A program made the position numbers and the translations under genes. DNA of 64,000 nt from Rotaria sordida (lineage: Eukaryota > Rotifera > Eurotatoria > Philodinida > Philodinidae), in contig CAJNOL010000083.1 in the NCBI GenBank assembly GCA_905250125.1, positions 62,001-126,000 of the forward strand. The letters are read 5' to 3'. Of the stretch, positions 36,976 through 48,211 are shown piece by piece. Below the pieces are notes generated by a model. It searched no databases. It was not told the DNA's origin and worked only from the letters and a program-made list of their open reading frames with translations. Within the stretch, counting starts at the first letter, position 1, and every line of letters starts with the position of its first letter.

Positions 36976-39725
36976 CTAAAATAAAAGATAAATAAATGAT
37001 TAATTGTTGACTAATGTATACTAATGACATAACAGTTGTTAACAGAATTCTATTGAAAATATGTATGAAAACGAAAATATACTGATAGAAATCTCTTTTA
37101 TATTATGCCGACATCAATGAATGTGATGATATTTAAAAATTAACAAGGTAAGAATTGATATGACGTAGAGAATTCTATTATCTCATCTAAATATAATCTG
37201 TAAAGAAACATTTCTATTTTGTTTTTTTTTTAAATACACTCGGAAATATGACTTCGTGAACGCATGAACAATTTGACAAAGTCCACACTTTATATTCGTC
37301 TTATATTACAAGGATGTTGAAAATAAAAAAATTTGAAATAATTGTTTCAATATATAAGAAGATTAAAATCTGATGATTACACCAACATTTTCCATTATTT
37401 AGCTTTATATAATAAAAATAAAAATAGTAAGAAAAGTTAAAAGTCAATATCTTCAAGCAACAAAAATCTTATTCATCATGACTATGAAGAAAATGAATTA
37501 TAGTTGATATTTCCGAAAGATACATTATAACTTGATAGAACACAAATGATCAGTCATATTATTTAAAGACAAACGAGAACTATGAATTGCATTTAAAAAT
37601 GATTAAAAGAAGAAAGATTTTATTCTGTTCATCATTTCATTGAAAACGATAATTGATATCAAACAATATATTTCATGTGGATTCTTTAACTGAAAGATAA
37701 TAAAATGTAACGATGACAATGAAATATACCATTAATTCTATGAGAAATTTCTATATATTTATTTTTTTATAAAAATTTGTTTCTTATGACAATTTTCTTA
37801 TCAGATACTAACCATCGTACTATATCTATGTGACTTCGATTAAGAAAGTAATTAGCATCATATTTAGAAAGTTCTGAATGAGAGAATACTGAACGTACAT
37901 GTGTATTGAATTAACTGAAAATAAGTTTACAAAAATGATCGAAACAACAAGTACGATTGTCTTTTTTTTTTCAGAAAACTATTATCTTAAGTATATTCAA
38001 TTTAAAAAATGCTTCATAGAGAATAATAGAATGTTTGCCATCACATATATATGTGGTCATCATACATATTAAAGATCATTATTTTGAGATTTGAGTCGTA
38101 TAGGAAGTGTTAATGAATATATTTTAGTATCACCCGAGACATACAAAGTTTATTAAATGCTGCCTTCAGTAATAATCAGGAGAAAAACCTGTGCGCCTAT
38201 GTGAAAATCAAGGTATTGAAAATTTTTTTTTCTTTATATTTAGATATATTTCGAACATTAAAAAAACTTTAAAACACTTTCTTCATTTTCTTGCCTTTTC
38301 TCTTTCGCTCTCAGTTTAGTATAAAGTGTTACAGAACAGTTTTAAATCTTAACCTAGAAGATATATTCAATATTTTGACTGACAATCAAGATGCCAATTA
38401 AGCGTTAATGATTCTTTCTGGTACATGTGTTCCAATTATATTATCGATTATAGATGAAATGTCACGACTATCTTGGGTTTTTACCTTATCTTATGTTATA
38501 CAGTTAAAAGAATATGAAATAATCTGAAACATTTTTTCATATTTTGAATAAATTGCGAAATATATCAAAGTTTCAGAATTGGCGATACACTTATTTCTCC
38601 AAAAGTGATAACTGCTAATTATGTTTGATCTGAATTTTATAAACAATCATTCATTAAACATTAAAAATCGTTGAATAACATCATTGAAATTTTGTTTTTC
38701 TGTAGTACGAATGTTGTCTCCATTTTTTGAAGATAAAGTTAATAGTATACGAGAAAAAAATGCTTTATCAGATAGAAATATTTATTGAATATCTGTCGGC
38801 ACGATGAACAAAATCTTGTAACGGATTGGTTAGATTAAAGTGGAAGAGCATAGTTTTTTTGTCGTTCGAAAAACGATATTGACTTAGATGCAACATAATT
38901 CGAATGATATACTCCATTTTCACTTTCAAAAGCAACAGCATCACCAATATCAATCACTAACTAAAAGAATTATTATATTGTGAACATTTTATGTACTCAC
39001 ATTTTGTTATATTTTGAGTGTCCAACAGTCAAAAGAATTTTTATTTGACTTAATACTTATCAAATTACTCAAAAAGTTGTAATGTTTTACTTCATGCATC
39101 TACTTTCTTCATTGGCGAAATTCTAGTAATCCATTCTATCTAAAGGAGAAAAAAACGCACTCTCGGCACTTTGAAGTACAAGTGAAGGTTCGTTCTTTGT
39201 TCTTTATTTGTACTTCAAAATACTGCAGTTACGTTTTTTTTCCCTATCGCCCCATCTCTTTCTTTCTCCTTTCAGTCTCGATCGGTATATATTTGCTTAC
39301 ATCGTCAGTCTTATTCAATCTTTTTTGCCTTCTTTGCAATAACAAACAGCGTTGTTTTTTGTCTCACTCTGTTGCCTTTCTGCGTCGATACATATATTTC
39401 TGCATGCCCATCACCCATACTCTATCATTTTTGCTTTCTTTCTTATCGCAACCAGCATACATTTCTGCTTTGCTTCGCCACTTTGCTTTCTTATAATTCA
39501 CGTTCTTCCAGTTACGATACATACATATTTTTTTTTTGTTCGCTTATCATCTTGTCTGATATTTTTAGTATCATTTTGATTATTTTCATTCTTACTTTCT
39601 TAATTTAAGATGGATGGAGAATTTCTTTGTTTTCTGTGGTTTCTGTTAATAAAATCTTTTTCTTTTAGATATCGTAATCTCATATATTGATTTTCAATCG
39701 TACTACTATAAAACTATTACAAACA
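36976..39725. other. Spacer upstream of the SDR-like gene
   Basis: Mostly AT-rich without a gene. On the minus strand at about 38760-38957, after an acceptor-like TTTTAG, a frame reads VIDIGDAVAFESENGVYHSN. A second frame continues FNLTNPLQDFVHRADRYSIN: possibly a relic exon with a frame change. From 39180 to 39660 the plus strand is pyrimidine-rich and likely represents the promoter/5' UTR of the next gene; an AG acceptor-like TTCTTTTAG sits at 39660-39668, in front of its ATG. Confidence 0.4.
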
Positions 39726-40535
39726 ATGGTGAAAGTACTCATTGTTGGTGGAACTGGTCCTGTAGGGCGAACATTATCCAAATTATTTCTTTCAAGTCAA
39801 ACACCTTTTCTTATTGGCAGTCGCAATCCAATAGCAATAAATAATGATAATGATAATGTTGGTTCTCAGTTAACTTCAAAATGGATTCATATGGATTTGA
39901 CAAAAGATGAAGGAATAAATAAATCTATAGATGATGATGTAGATACAATATTATATCTTGCAAGCTTGCCTCATGCAACAAATGATAATCAGCTTATTGA
40001 TGTAACTTTAACAAAGAATTTATTAAATTCTATTCAGAAAAAAAATATTAAACACTTGATATATCTTTCAATTGTAGGAGTTGATAAAATGCCCTATTCA
40101 TATTACAAAGGAAAACTGGAATGTGAACGTTTAATCAAAGAAAGTGGTATTCCATATACCATACTGAGAGCCACTCAGTTTCATAGTCTTGTAGAGGATT
40201 TTGCAAATTATTTACTGAATTATCCAATGGATACTGTTTCAAAAGTCGCAAAAATACAGCCTATTCAAGTAGAAGCAGTAGCTATGGAATTAGCTAAAAT
40301 TGTACAAGAACCACCGTTGAATGGCACGTATGATATTGGTGGTAGAAAGATATATACGATGAAAGAAACAGCGGATTTATTATTGAAAGCGCGTCCAGAA
40401 AAGAAACCGGTGGATAACATGCCGATAATTGGTGAAATTCTCAATGAATTCGCCGAAGGTTACAATACTTGTGACAATATTTCATTAAATTCTAATACGT
40501 GGGAAGAATATTTAGCCAACAAATATCCTAAATGA
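39726..40535 (+). CDS. Atypical SDR / NmrA-like NAD(P)-binding oxidoreductase, intronless
   Basis: A single exon of 269 residues. The ATG at 39726 follows AAACA and begins MVKVLIVGGTGPVGR; an upstream frame extension has no ATG. The Rossmann nucleotide-binding motif GGTGPVG lies at residues 8-14. A conserved block reads LIYLSIVGVDKMPYSYYKGK (about 114-133), followed by SGIPYTILRATQFHSL. The C-terminal part has YDIGGRKIYTMKETADLLL and ends near TWEEYLANKYPK. This order (SIVGVD..PYxYYxxK, GxPxTILRATQFH, D.GGPE, TWEEYLA) is typical of bacterial NAD(P)H-binding SDR family a proteins. The substrate is unknown. Lack of introns among intron-rich neighbours and the bacterial-type architecture suggest horizontal acquisition, but intronless animal relatives cannot be excluded. 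An AATAAA lies near 40636. Confidence 0.85.
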   Translation: MVKVLIVGGTGPVGRTLSKLFLSSQTPFLIGSRNPIAINNDNDNVGSQLTSKWIHMDLTKDEGINKSIDDDVDTILYLASLPHATNDNQLIDVTLTKNLLNSIQKKNIKHLIYLSIVGVDKMPYSYYKGKLECERLIKESGIPYTILRATQFHSLVEDFANYLLNYPMDTVSKVAKIQPIQVEAVAMELAKIVQEPPLNGTYDIGGRKIYTMKETADLLLKARPEKKPVDNMPIIGEILNEFAEGYNTCDNISLNSNTWEEYLANKYPK

Positions 40536-41758
40536 CTTTCTAATTTCGACAGACATTCGAAAATATTAGAAGTAAATCTAACGTAGTTTTATGTACGAAT
40601 ATAGTGCGAATCTCAATGTAGTCTTTTTTTTTTAAAATAAAATATAAATTATATCGAATTTTCATGTTCTTTATACAGAGAAATAGAGCTAATCTGACTG
40701 ATCATAGCTTGTAATGTACGTTAGACAACAATGTACAGTTAGAGTATGATAATTAAATATGTTGCTATTTATTAGCTGGAAGACTGGTTAGGGTGTGGGG
40801 GGTTCTCGACTAAGAAATACTGAAGAAATAATCTAGAAAAAATTCGTATGAAAACAGATTAATTTCTTCTATTTTGCTCAGTTGTTTATACGGAGCCGTG
40901 CGCGAAAAAGAAAACGGTGAATGAACAGTCGCTACGCAGAACGCGACAAATGTAGGGTACCCTGTAGAGTTTTCCTTAGTAAAATTACAAATGCGAGTAT
41001 CCATACCAGTACTTGCTCAGTGAGCGTACGTTTATGGGTGCCCCTTGTAGTACCTACATCAGTATAATTACTGAGAATTCTCGAAATACCCATATTAGGT
41101 ACCCTGCTAAGGCTTTCTCAGTACATGGGTACCCTGAACTCAGTACTTTCTCTAGGGATGTGCTACATGAAAAAGATCAGTAAAATTGTCATAACCTTCG
41201 AAATAAGTCCTATCAACCTCAACTCCCTTACGGTTTTTTTTAAAAATAATGTCCTCAACATATATGGACAAAATATCATAGAAAACGACGTGGATCAGTT
41301 GAAGAGCGTCCTTCGTCTGTCACAATAGTATAGATGCGATGAATATATGACTTGTTTTTGTTCTTTCTCATTTAGATACTATTAGTTTTCTTTCGTTTTT
41401 CTTGTGTACGTCTGCTTCTTTCAGATATATTTCTCCCTAATTCTCTTGTTTTCTGTTTAAATGAATTGATCCAAATTCTAGGATTTTTTTTCATAATATA
41501 TAATATATTTCGATTTTACTAGAAAACATTCATAGCCCGTAAGAGTCATTCCATATTTGCAGCTAGCTAGCTATCCTTCCTTAGTTTTGCTTTTACTTTC
41601 ATTTTCATCTAGATAACCGTCTTATCTTCTTTATTACCCTTGTCATTTCACATCAAAGTAATAGTACAATTCTTACTTAAATGCAAATAGTCTCGAAATA
41701 TATAAATAAATAAATTCTGGAAGCTGTTGTAATAATATCCTTAAGCTAGTTTTTTTAA
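40536..41758. other. Spacer after the SDR-like gene, with repeat copy
   Basis: No gene. The stretch 40960-41160 is rich in GGTACC/GTAC words (GGGTACCCT three times) and ends at TAGGGATGTGC, which resembles a hAT-type terminus. An inverted copy of the 33.9-kb repeat follows. Confidence 0.45.
41160..41315 (-). repeat. Dispersed repeat, copy 2 (inverted relative to copy 1)
   Basis: The reverse complement contains GATCCACGTCG, TGATATTTTGTCCATATATG and GAAGGTTATGACAATTTTAC in the order seen at 33865-33990. Confidence 0.65.
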
Positions 41759-42232
41759 TTTGAACTGAAGATTAATGATCAATATGTATTTCAACCGATT
41801 TATGTGGATCATGACCCTTATTATATTATATATAATTACCTTATGCTTAAAGAATCACACATATGTTTATGTCATGAGTACAAAGCTGTAGTACCTGGCA
41901 CAGCTGCTGTCGATGAGGTACCTCTTCTTATTAATAATTATATTTCTGATTATTGGAAAATATCTCAACGTCCGAACCACAATTATTTCGAGCATTGAGA
42001 TGGTTTTAATAATAATGAAGGCGAATTTATCGCTGATTTTCGCGATAATCCAGTGGTTTTCATTGGAAAAGTATTAGATCAACAACATGGTGATGGTGTG
42101 GATGAAGACGGATCGGTTGAATATGATACTATATCTTCTGATGTTACGGATTCTAATGATTATAAAGATGAAGGGCAAGACGATCATGATATAGAAAACA
42201 TTTTTCAAGTTGTTAGAAATATTAAATTATAG
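41759..42232 (+). pseudogene. Unrecognised acidic protein gene, one in-frame stop
   Basis: One frame runs from 41759 to TAG at 42230-42232 with a single TGA at 41996-41998. Its composition is protein-like on both sides: DQYVFQPIYVDHDPYYIIYN, then VVPGTAAVDEVPLLINNYIS before the stop, and NNNEGEFIADFRDNPVVFIG, GKVLDQQHGDGVDEDGSVEY and a highly acidic tail after it. There is no ATG at the frame start; an AG lies just upstream at 41748-41750, so it may be a last exon or a 5'-truncated copy. No splice pair removes the stop. No family recognised. Confidence 0.45.
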
Positions 42233-43817
42233 CTGTTTTTGTTATTCTAGCAATATCTATGGTAGTTCGAAATATCACTGCTTGTTACAGCTTCAGATTT
42301 AATGGTTTATATGTGATGAATTTTATTTCTACTGTTATAGAGCTTTTAGTATTATTTATTTTTACATATATACACGCATATATTAGAAACAGACATATAG
42401 TTAACAGTTTATATTTGAACAGCTAATTGTTGTAAGTATAGGATTCTAGAGATCCATTTCATTTATTCTACAAGATAGCATCATTTGAATAGATTTCTAA
42501 GCAATAAAAATGTCAACAAAAGTTAGTAGATGATTTTCTCAATAATTTTCTTTAGATTTATTTGTGAAGAATGATATGTATGTTTTTAAAATAAAAAAAT
42601 TACCTATAAAGCTATATTTCGATTATAATAATATCTATAAATTGATAATTATTTTGTGATCGATTAACTTGAAATAACTCTGTCAATCAATATAATTTCG
42701 AAAGAATATATGAATAGATAAATAACATATGATTGTGTGTACAATCCTGATATTTAAATCCGTCTTTACTCGAAATGTGTTCTCCTGACGTCTTCTCTTC
42801 TAAATATGAATAAAAATATTTTAGTTACATATAAAATTCCACCTAACTTACAGTCGTAATAGTATATTTTTAAATGCCAAGAATGAATCGAATCGTCTCT
42901 GTTGAATGCGATAAACGTATAAATAGACACTTATCCCATGACTGTTGGGACAAAAATATTTTCATTCATTTCTCTCGAACAAGAACATAAAACAATAATA
43001 GCATTTTCTGATCTTGTTCATCATAATTTTTCAACTTAATTTCATAGTTGCATACAAAACGACAAAAAATAATTTCAAAAGTTTCACTAGCTGGAATTGT
43101 ACTGAGAAGATCGCAGTAAAATGTTTATTTTCATAATGCACATCTGCAATTTGATGATTCTGATTAAGAATAAAGAAATTGCAAAGAAATATATTTAAAA
43201 CAAAGTGAGAATTCAAACAAAAGAAATTTCTATTAGATAAACAATAGCTTCTCATTGGTTAGTGAATATTATTCTACATTTCATTTCTTTCAATTAGCTG
43301 CTCTGGTCAAGAACATGTCTAGTGTGAAAGAAAATGGGTGTATGTTTATCTAAAGTCTTGTCAAAAGATCAGCACGAAATGGATTTAATTGAGTAGGGAT
43401 TCGATTGGTTTCCATCGAGATCGCTATTATCGTCACCATCTTTACAATAATCATTTCAATTGTGCCATTCTTCATAACCACAGGTCTTTGCAACTTTATA
43501 TGATATTACCTGACAACAATGATAATCTGCATACAGAAATAGAATTAGATAAATTGTTATCGAAAACGAAAAGGTATTTCAACCATTCATGTTCATATCA
43601 TATTAGCGGAGATTTCAATTTGCAAACCAAGTCGGAGTATTACAGGTAAAATATTTTATTCACTACAATTGCAATGGCTTTCTTTTAAATGCACACGACA
43701 TATAAGTGAAGCAGAAAGGATTTGAACAGAAGGTAAGATGCGACAAGACAGAACCATATATAATAAGAAAAAAAAAGCAAAATTTGGTTTGTATTTTTTT
43801 ATACTGTAAGAGATGTC
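42233..43817. other. Spacer between the relic and the 7TM receptor gene
   Basis: AT-rich. A plus frame at 43395-43649 reads HRSLQLYMILPDNNDNLHTE and is only weakly protein-like. No gene is claimed. Confidence 0.4.
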
Positions 43818-44798
43818 TTAAACCTTGGTTGTATGATATTGAACTGTTTTATCGTTAACTGTCATCATTGGGTGAACCTGAACCGTTCGTCCAGTAATTC
43901 GCATATATAAACGCATGAAAACACGTTTACATTCCATTCGATAGCTTCGTGAGACAACAATATAAATGAAGAATCCTGCAGATGAATTAATGTAAATGAG
44001 AAATGTGGTACCCAAATAATTCACAAAGCTTTCGATTTGTTGTCTTGCAATGCTTTTTACTTCTCCATTAGTCACAAATCGATAGAAAGTGATTGTCGGA
44101 AAGAGACTATTAGATACAAAATAGACGATGACTTCACTGAGTAACATCATCAACAGTGTATAGTCTCGTTTATTGCCTACTCTTGCAGAGGTATTCAACC
44201 TTGTACGAAGTTCACGACGATGAAGAATAGCTAAAATACCAAAAATACCCATCAATATAGGCATAAGAAGACCAGGTACTATAACTGAATAGATGGCCCA
44301 AAAAACTGAGTATGACTGAGTCATTACACATGTGCCATTCTTGAAAATGTAAAAGAGAGGAAGATGAATATTCAAGACAGGCCATATGAGTATAACACCA
44401 ATAATTAATCGAATAGCTATTTTAGGTTCATTGACAAACCGAAATGTAATAGAATAAGAACAAAGGGCATATCGATCAATACATGCAAGAACAGTTATTG
44501 ATCGACCTATCATTAGAACCGTATGAATTATATAGTGACGCAATTTGCAATAGATGAATGAGTAGGTAACAGGATCAACATGATTGAGATTATACAATGA
44601 AGGAATGATACCACAGCTGATAATGAACATATTCAATATAGATGTTGTGAGAAGATAGAGTGTACAGGAATGGCGCTGTGGTTTTTGACGAGTAAACATA
44701 AATATATTAATAGTATTGCCAAAAAGACCAAGAGCCAACAATGTGCTCATAATATATCGAGTCATCCATATGCGAACATCGACAAGAGATGTATCCAT
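43818..44798 (-). CDS. Rhodopsin-like 7TM receptor (GPCR), single exon
   Basis: Intronless, 326 residues, ATG at 44798. Seven hydrophobic helices are visible. TM1 lies at ~15-35 with GN at 27-28, and TM2 at ~47-69. TM3, at ~88-112, ends in the class A motif DRY (108-110). TM4 lies at ~127-151, TM5 at ~164-192, TM6 at ~212-240 and TM7 at ~253-283. Cys84 before TM3 and Cys157 in the second outer loop can form the usual disulfide. TM7 lacks a canonical NPxxY and reads NSSAGFFIYIV instead, a form common in peptide-receptor-like families of rotifers. The C-terminal tail is basic (RSYRMECKRVFMRLYMR). The ligand is unknown; a neuropeptide is likely. The gene's 5' 150 bp and its upstream region are copied in inverted orientation at 45.9-46.7 kb. 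Confidence 0.9.
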   Translation of the reverse strand: MDTSLVDVRIWMTRYIMSTLLALGLFGNTINIFMFTRQKPQRHSCTLYLLTTSILNMFIISCGIIPSLYNLNHVDPVTYSFIYCKLRHYIIHTVLMIGRSITVLACIDRYALCSYSITFRFVNEPKIAIRLIIGVILIWPVLNIHLPLFYIFKNGTCVMTQSYSVFWAIYSVIVPGLLMPILMGIFGILAILHRRELRTRLNTSARVGNKRDYTLLMMLLSEVIVYFVSNSLFPTITFYRFVTNGEVKSIARQQIESFVNYLGTTFLIYINSSAGFFIYIVVSRSYRMECKRVFMRLYMRITGRTVQVHPMMTVNDKTVQYHTTKV

Positions 44799-46664
44799 AG
44801 CAAACTAATACAATGTTGAAAGAGTACTATGAAGATATGATCAAAGCACTATATATTTCTATGTAGATTAGAAATATCTGACAAAAAGAAAACAATAAGC
44901 TCATATTAAGATTTCATCTATTAGTTTTCACATGTGATGAACAAAACATGATTACTTTGTTGAAAATAGTATTATGATAAGCCGAAACATTACAAAGCGG
45001 ATTCGAGTCAATAGTGAAGAAGCAATTATTTATATTGCTCGAAGACAGATTATTGTCTGTGATTTGTTCACTTCGTAGGAGTGAAATGAAAATTTGTTGT
45101 CATCAATACGTGACAAGATGATGGAAAGAAGATCAGAGATTCTGTTTTTGACAGTCGCATTGAGCTATGGAACGTGGATATATCACAGATGCTTGACGCA
45201 AGCTAAGATAATAGGCAAAATTGTTAGTAGAGTTGACAGATATATGCACACAACTGTTACAGAAGAATGGAATATTGGATAATATGAACAAATAGGTCAA
45301 ACTATAGAAGGAAATATTCTCTTTTATAGTCATTTGAAAATATCTCAAAAGAAAGAAAAACTGTTCTTTAGAATCAGAATAACGTGTGCACTGTTCAAAT
45401 AACTATATTAACATTTTATTTGAGATGCAGTTCTTGAGTAATGAAAGAAGTTTTCAAACATTTTAAAATTTTGTTTCGAGAGATGAAAATGGCCTGACGA
45501 AAATTCTAAACATTAGTGAACTTCGTCATACCATACAGTAGACGCAGTATTTGTAAGATGTAGCACAAAACGAAATCGTAGCGCTACTTGAAATGAAGTA
45601 ACATGCGTTTTGTCACACGGTAATATTTTCACAAAACTGGCGTTTCTGAAAACAAGAAATTTTTTACAAAATGAGGATGATTGAAAACAGTAACCTGGCT
45701 ATTTTATTAGGAGACGAAAAAAAAAACTAAAGCAGGCAATTTCTTTGTAATAGATATAGTTTAACAATCTGGTATGTGTACGAAAATTCCACGTCATACT
45801 TTGAGATCCTCCATAGTGCAAATATTAACGTACATAAGGAACCTTTCGAGTATTTTATTTCTACATTCGCACAAAATTTGCAAGTAACATCTCAGTTCAT
45901 ATATGGAAAGTGCACAAAATTCTGACTCTAATGTACAGTTTTTCATTCTTTTGAGATAATTTTATATGATTAAAAAAAACATTAAAAAATATTCTTATAT
46001 TTTGGTCTATCCATTAATATCATTTGAGGTCCCATTCGTGTGTAACAGTTATGTGAATATGTCTTTCGGCGCGACTAACAACTTTGCCTATGATCTTAGC
46101 CTTCGTCAAGCATCTGTGATATATCCACGTCCCATAGCTCAATGCTACTATTAAAAAAAGAATGTCTGATCTTTCTTCTATCCATCTTGTCACATATTGA
46201 CGACAACAAATTTTCATTTCACTCTTACGAAGTGAACAAATCACTGAGAATTACCTGTCTACAAGCAATATAAATAATTGCTTCTTCACTATTGACTCGA
46301 ATCCGCTTTGTAATGTTACGGCTTATCGTAATACTATTTTCAAGTAAGTAATCAAGTCTTGTTCATCATATGTCAAAACTAATAGATGAAGTCTTAACAT
46401 GAGCTTATTGTTTTCTTTTTGTCAGATATTTCTAATCTACATAGAAATATAGTACGTTAGTTATATTTTCACAGTACTCTTTCAAGATTGTATTACTTTT
46501 CTATGAATTCATCTATCGTCGATGTTTGTATATAGATGCCTTGATATATCATGAGTACATTATTGGTTCTTGTTTTTTTTGGCAATACTATTAACAATAT
46601 ATTTATGTTTACTCGTCAATAGCCACAGCGTCATTCCTGTATACTCTATCCTCTCACGTCATCC
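44650..46664. repeat. Inverted duplication (~750-bp arms) of a 7TM receptor 5' end and its upstream region
   Basis: The left arm, about 44650-45400, matches the reverse complement of about 45905-46664. Pairs: CAATACTATTAATA near 44707 with CAATACTATTAACA near 46584, AATAAGCTCATATTAAGA with TCTTAACATGAGCTTATTG, and CAATAGTGAAGAAGCAATTA with TAATTGCTTCTTCACTATTG. GAGCTATGGAACGTGGATAT pairs with ATATCCACGTCCCATAGCTC. The left arm includes codons 1-50 of the intact receptor. The spacer (about 45405-45900) is unrelated AT-rich sequence. Both arms happen to keep a frame reading ALSYGTWIYHRCLT, which I treat as non-coding. Confidence 0.9.
46503..46664 (+). pseudogene. Truncated copy of the 7TM receptor start
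   Basis: Part of the right arm of the inverted duplication. It starts ATGAATTCATC and reads MNSSIVDVCI, then YIMSTLLVLVFFGNTIN and FMFTRQ, against MDTSLVDVRI and YIMSTLLALGLFGNTIN in the intact gene. It has in-frame stops and small indels and ends abruptly after the PQRHSC block. The receptor body is absent, so it is a dead fragment. Confidence 0.75.
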
Positions 46665-48211
46665 TATTCGATAGCTTCTTTTCATAATGCACATCATGCG
46701 CTTGTGTTGATTTTATTGGATTTGATGATGATGACGATGATATTCTATAATTTTAATTATAGCAACTTATGATGCTACAATGCCTATTGTTTTTAAACAA
46801 TATTGGGATGCTAGATGCACGCGAGTTGATCGTGGTAGTTTTTAAAGAAGAATTTGAAAAAAAAAATCAATTTTCGAAATTAAAAAAAAATTTTCAGATT
46901 GATGGATCATATTAGTAACAGAAAGAATGAGAAATGGCTAACTAAAAACACTGATAAAAATATTTTATTTGATTTCTTCAAAATTGTATGATAAAGCGTT
47001 AAAAAGAAACATTCCAATGAAAATACCATAACGAATTCGAAGACTGCTCGTTATGTAGCTTTGCTTTTTATTGCTACACAAAGAATGCTTTATTATTTTG
47101 AATGCTTATCAGTTAGATCTATTTTTTTGTATTTATTTTCTAAAGCTGATTGCAGTTAAGGCTTCGAGTTTAAATATTATTTACTTACCTGAAAGAAAAA
47201 TATTAGCTTGCTGTTCTCTTAATGGATGAGAATTTGAAATATTGTTAGATTAAAGTCACATCTATTATGCGAGAAACAAATTGAAAGCAATCCTGATAAT
47301 AAAGCATTTACCCTTGTCCATTTGCTTTGTATTCAGATTCATTACAGAATACAATTCAAACTCGACCTCGAACGTTTTGGATTTGATGCATGACAACTCA
47401 AGTCAATGATTTTCAATTGAAAAACTTCAGAAAATAATATGAACTTGGAAATAGCAATACAATCATCGTGTTCAATGGTCGAATCTTTTCAATTAATAAG
47501 TGATTCCTGTTAACATTGGAAATATTCTCCTACTGCATCCAAAATATCAGATTCCTGCTTCCAGGTTCCTACCATTGTTCAAAATTTTTCGGTGGGAATA
47601 GACCATAGATCATTCACTTCCCAAATCTAACGATAATCGTTTTATAGTACATCATAATATGTTGCCATAATAATAATTGCTGAAAAGCAGTTCTACTCAA
47701 GCTTTACTCAGAAATTTTCATTCATACAACTGTTAATGTATTCTATTAATACAAGCAATTTTTAAGATCTTGCTTTGAATAGAAAGGTCAAACTTTTATG
47801 GATATTTGCATTTAATAAAAATGTTGTGATAGAATAAAAAAAAAATAATTCATTTTCTTAAATAGAAATTGACTTGATTATGTCATCTACGAACTTTTTT
47901 TAATCATCAAAAAACTCTTCTTTATATATACGATCATTCAATGCCTTATAAGACAAAGAATAGAAGAAGGATCAAATAAACTTCTTTTTTTCTTTAATAA
48001 AAAAATTACTTGTCCAAGCACATTCTCTATTATGAAAGAAGCATTAGGAACATTTTTTTTTTTGTTCGTTTCATTTTCATAATCACGTAGATCGATATTC
48101 GATCCATCTATAGTAGAGATATATGAAGTAATTCGACCTAAGATAATTTCTTTGATGAATAAAAAAGAAAACGAGAACAAAATGTTCATTTAAATTGGTG
48201 CATTCGTTTTG
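46665..48211. other. Spacer upstream of the first six-cysteine secreted protein gene
   Basis: AT-rich. A minus-strand frame at 48010-48189 (MNILFSFSFLFIKEIILGRI, ending NASFIIENVLGQ before a GT) is protein-like and faintly resembles the start of the neighbouring secreted-protein family. Otherwise nothing was recognised. Confidence 0.4.

Noticed and set aside
39182-39608. Three overlapping frames rich in Phe/Leu/Ser
   Set aside because: Pyrimidine-rich promoter/5' UTR tract read in three frames; no family resemblance.
40793-40802. GTGTGGGGGG resembling rotifer telomere units
   Set aside because: Single occurrence, not an array.
43395-43649. Frame with LYMILPDNNDNLHTE, slightly serpin-like
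   Set aside because: Too short, no ATG, no neighbouring serpin parts; similarity is not convincing.
45094-46244. Two frames reading ALSYGTWIYHRCLT on opposite strands
   Set aside because: They are mirror images produced by the inverted duplication and lie upstream of the receptor gene; most likely non-coding.
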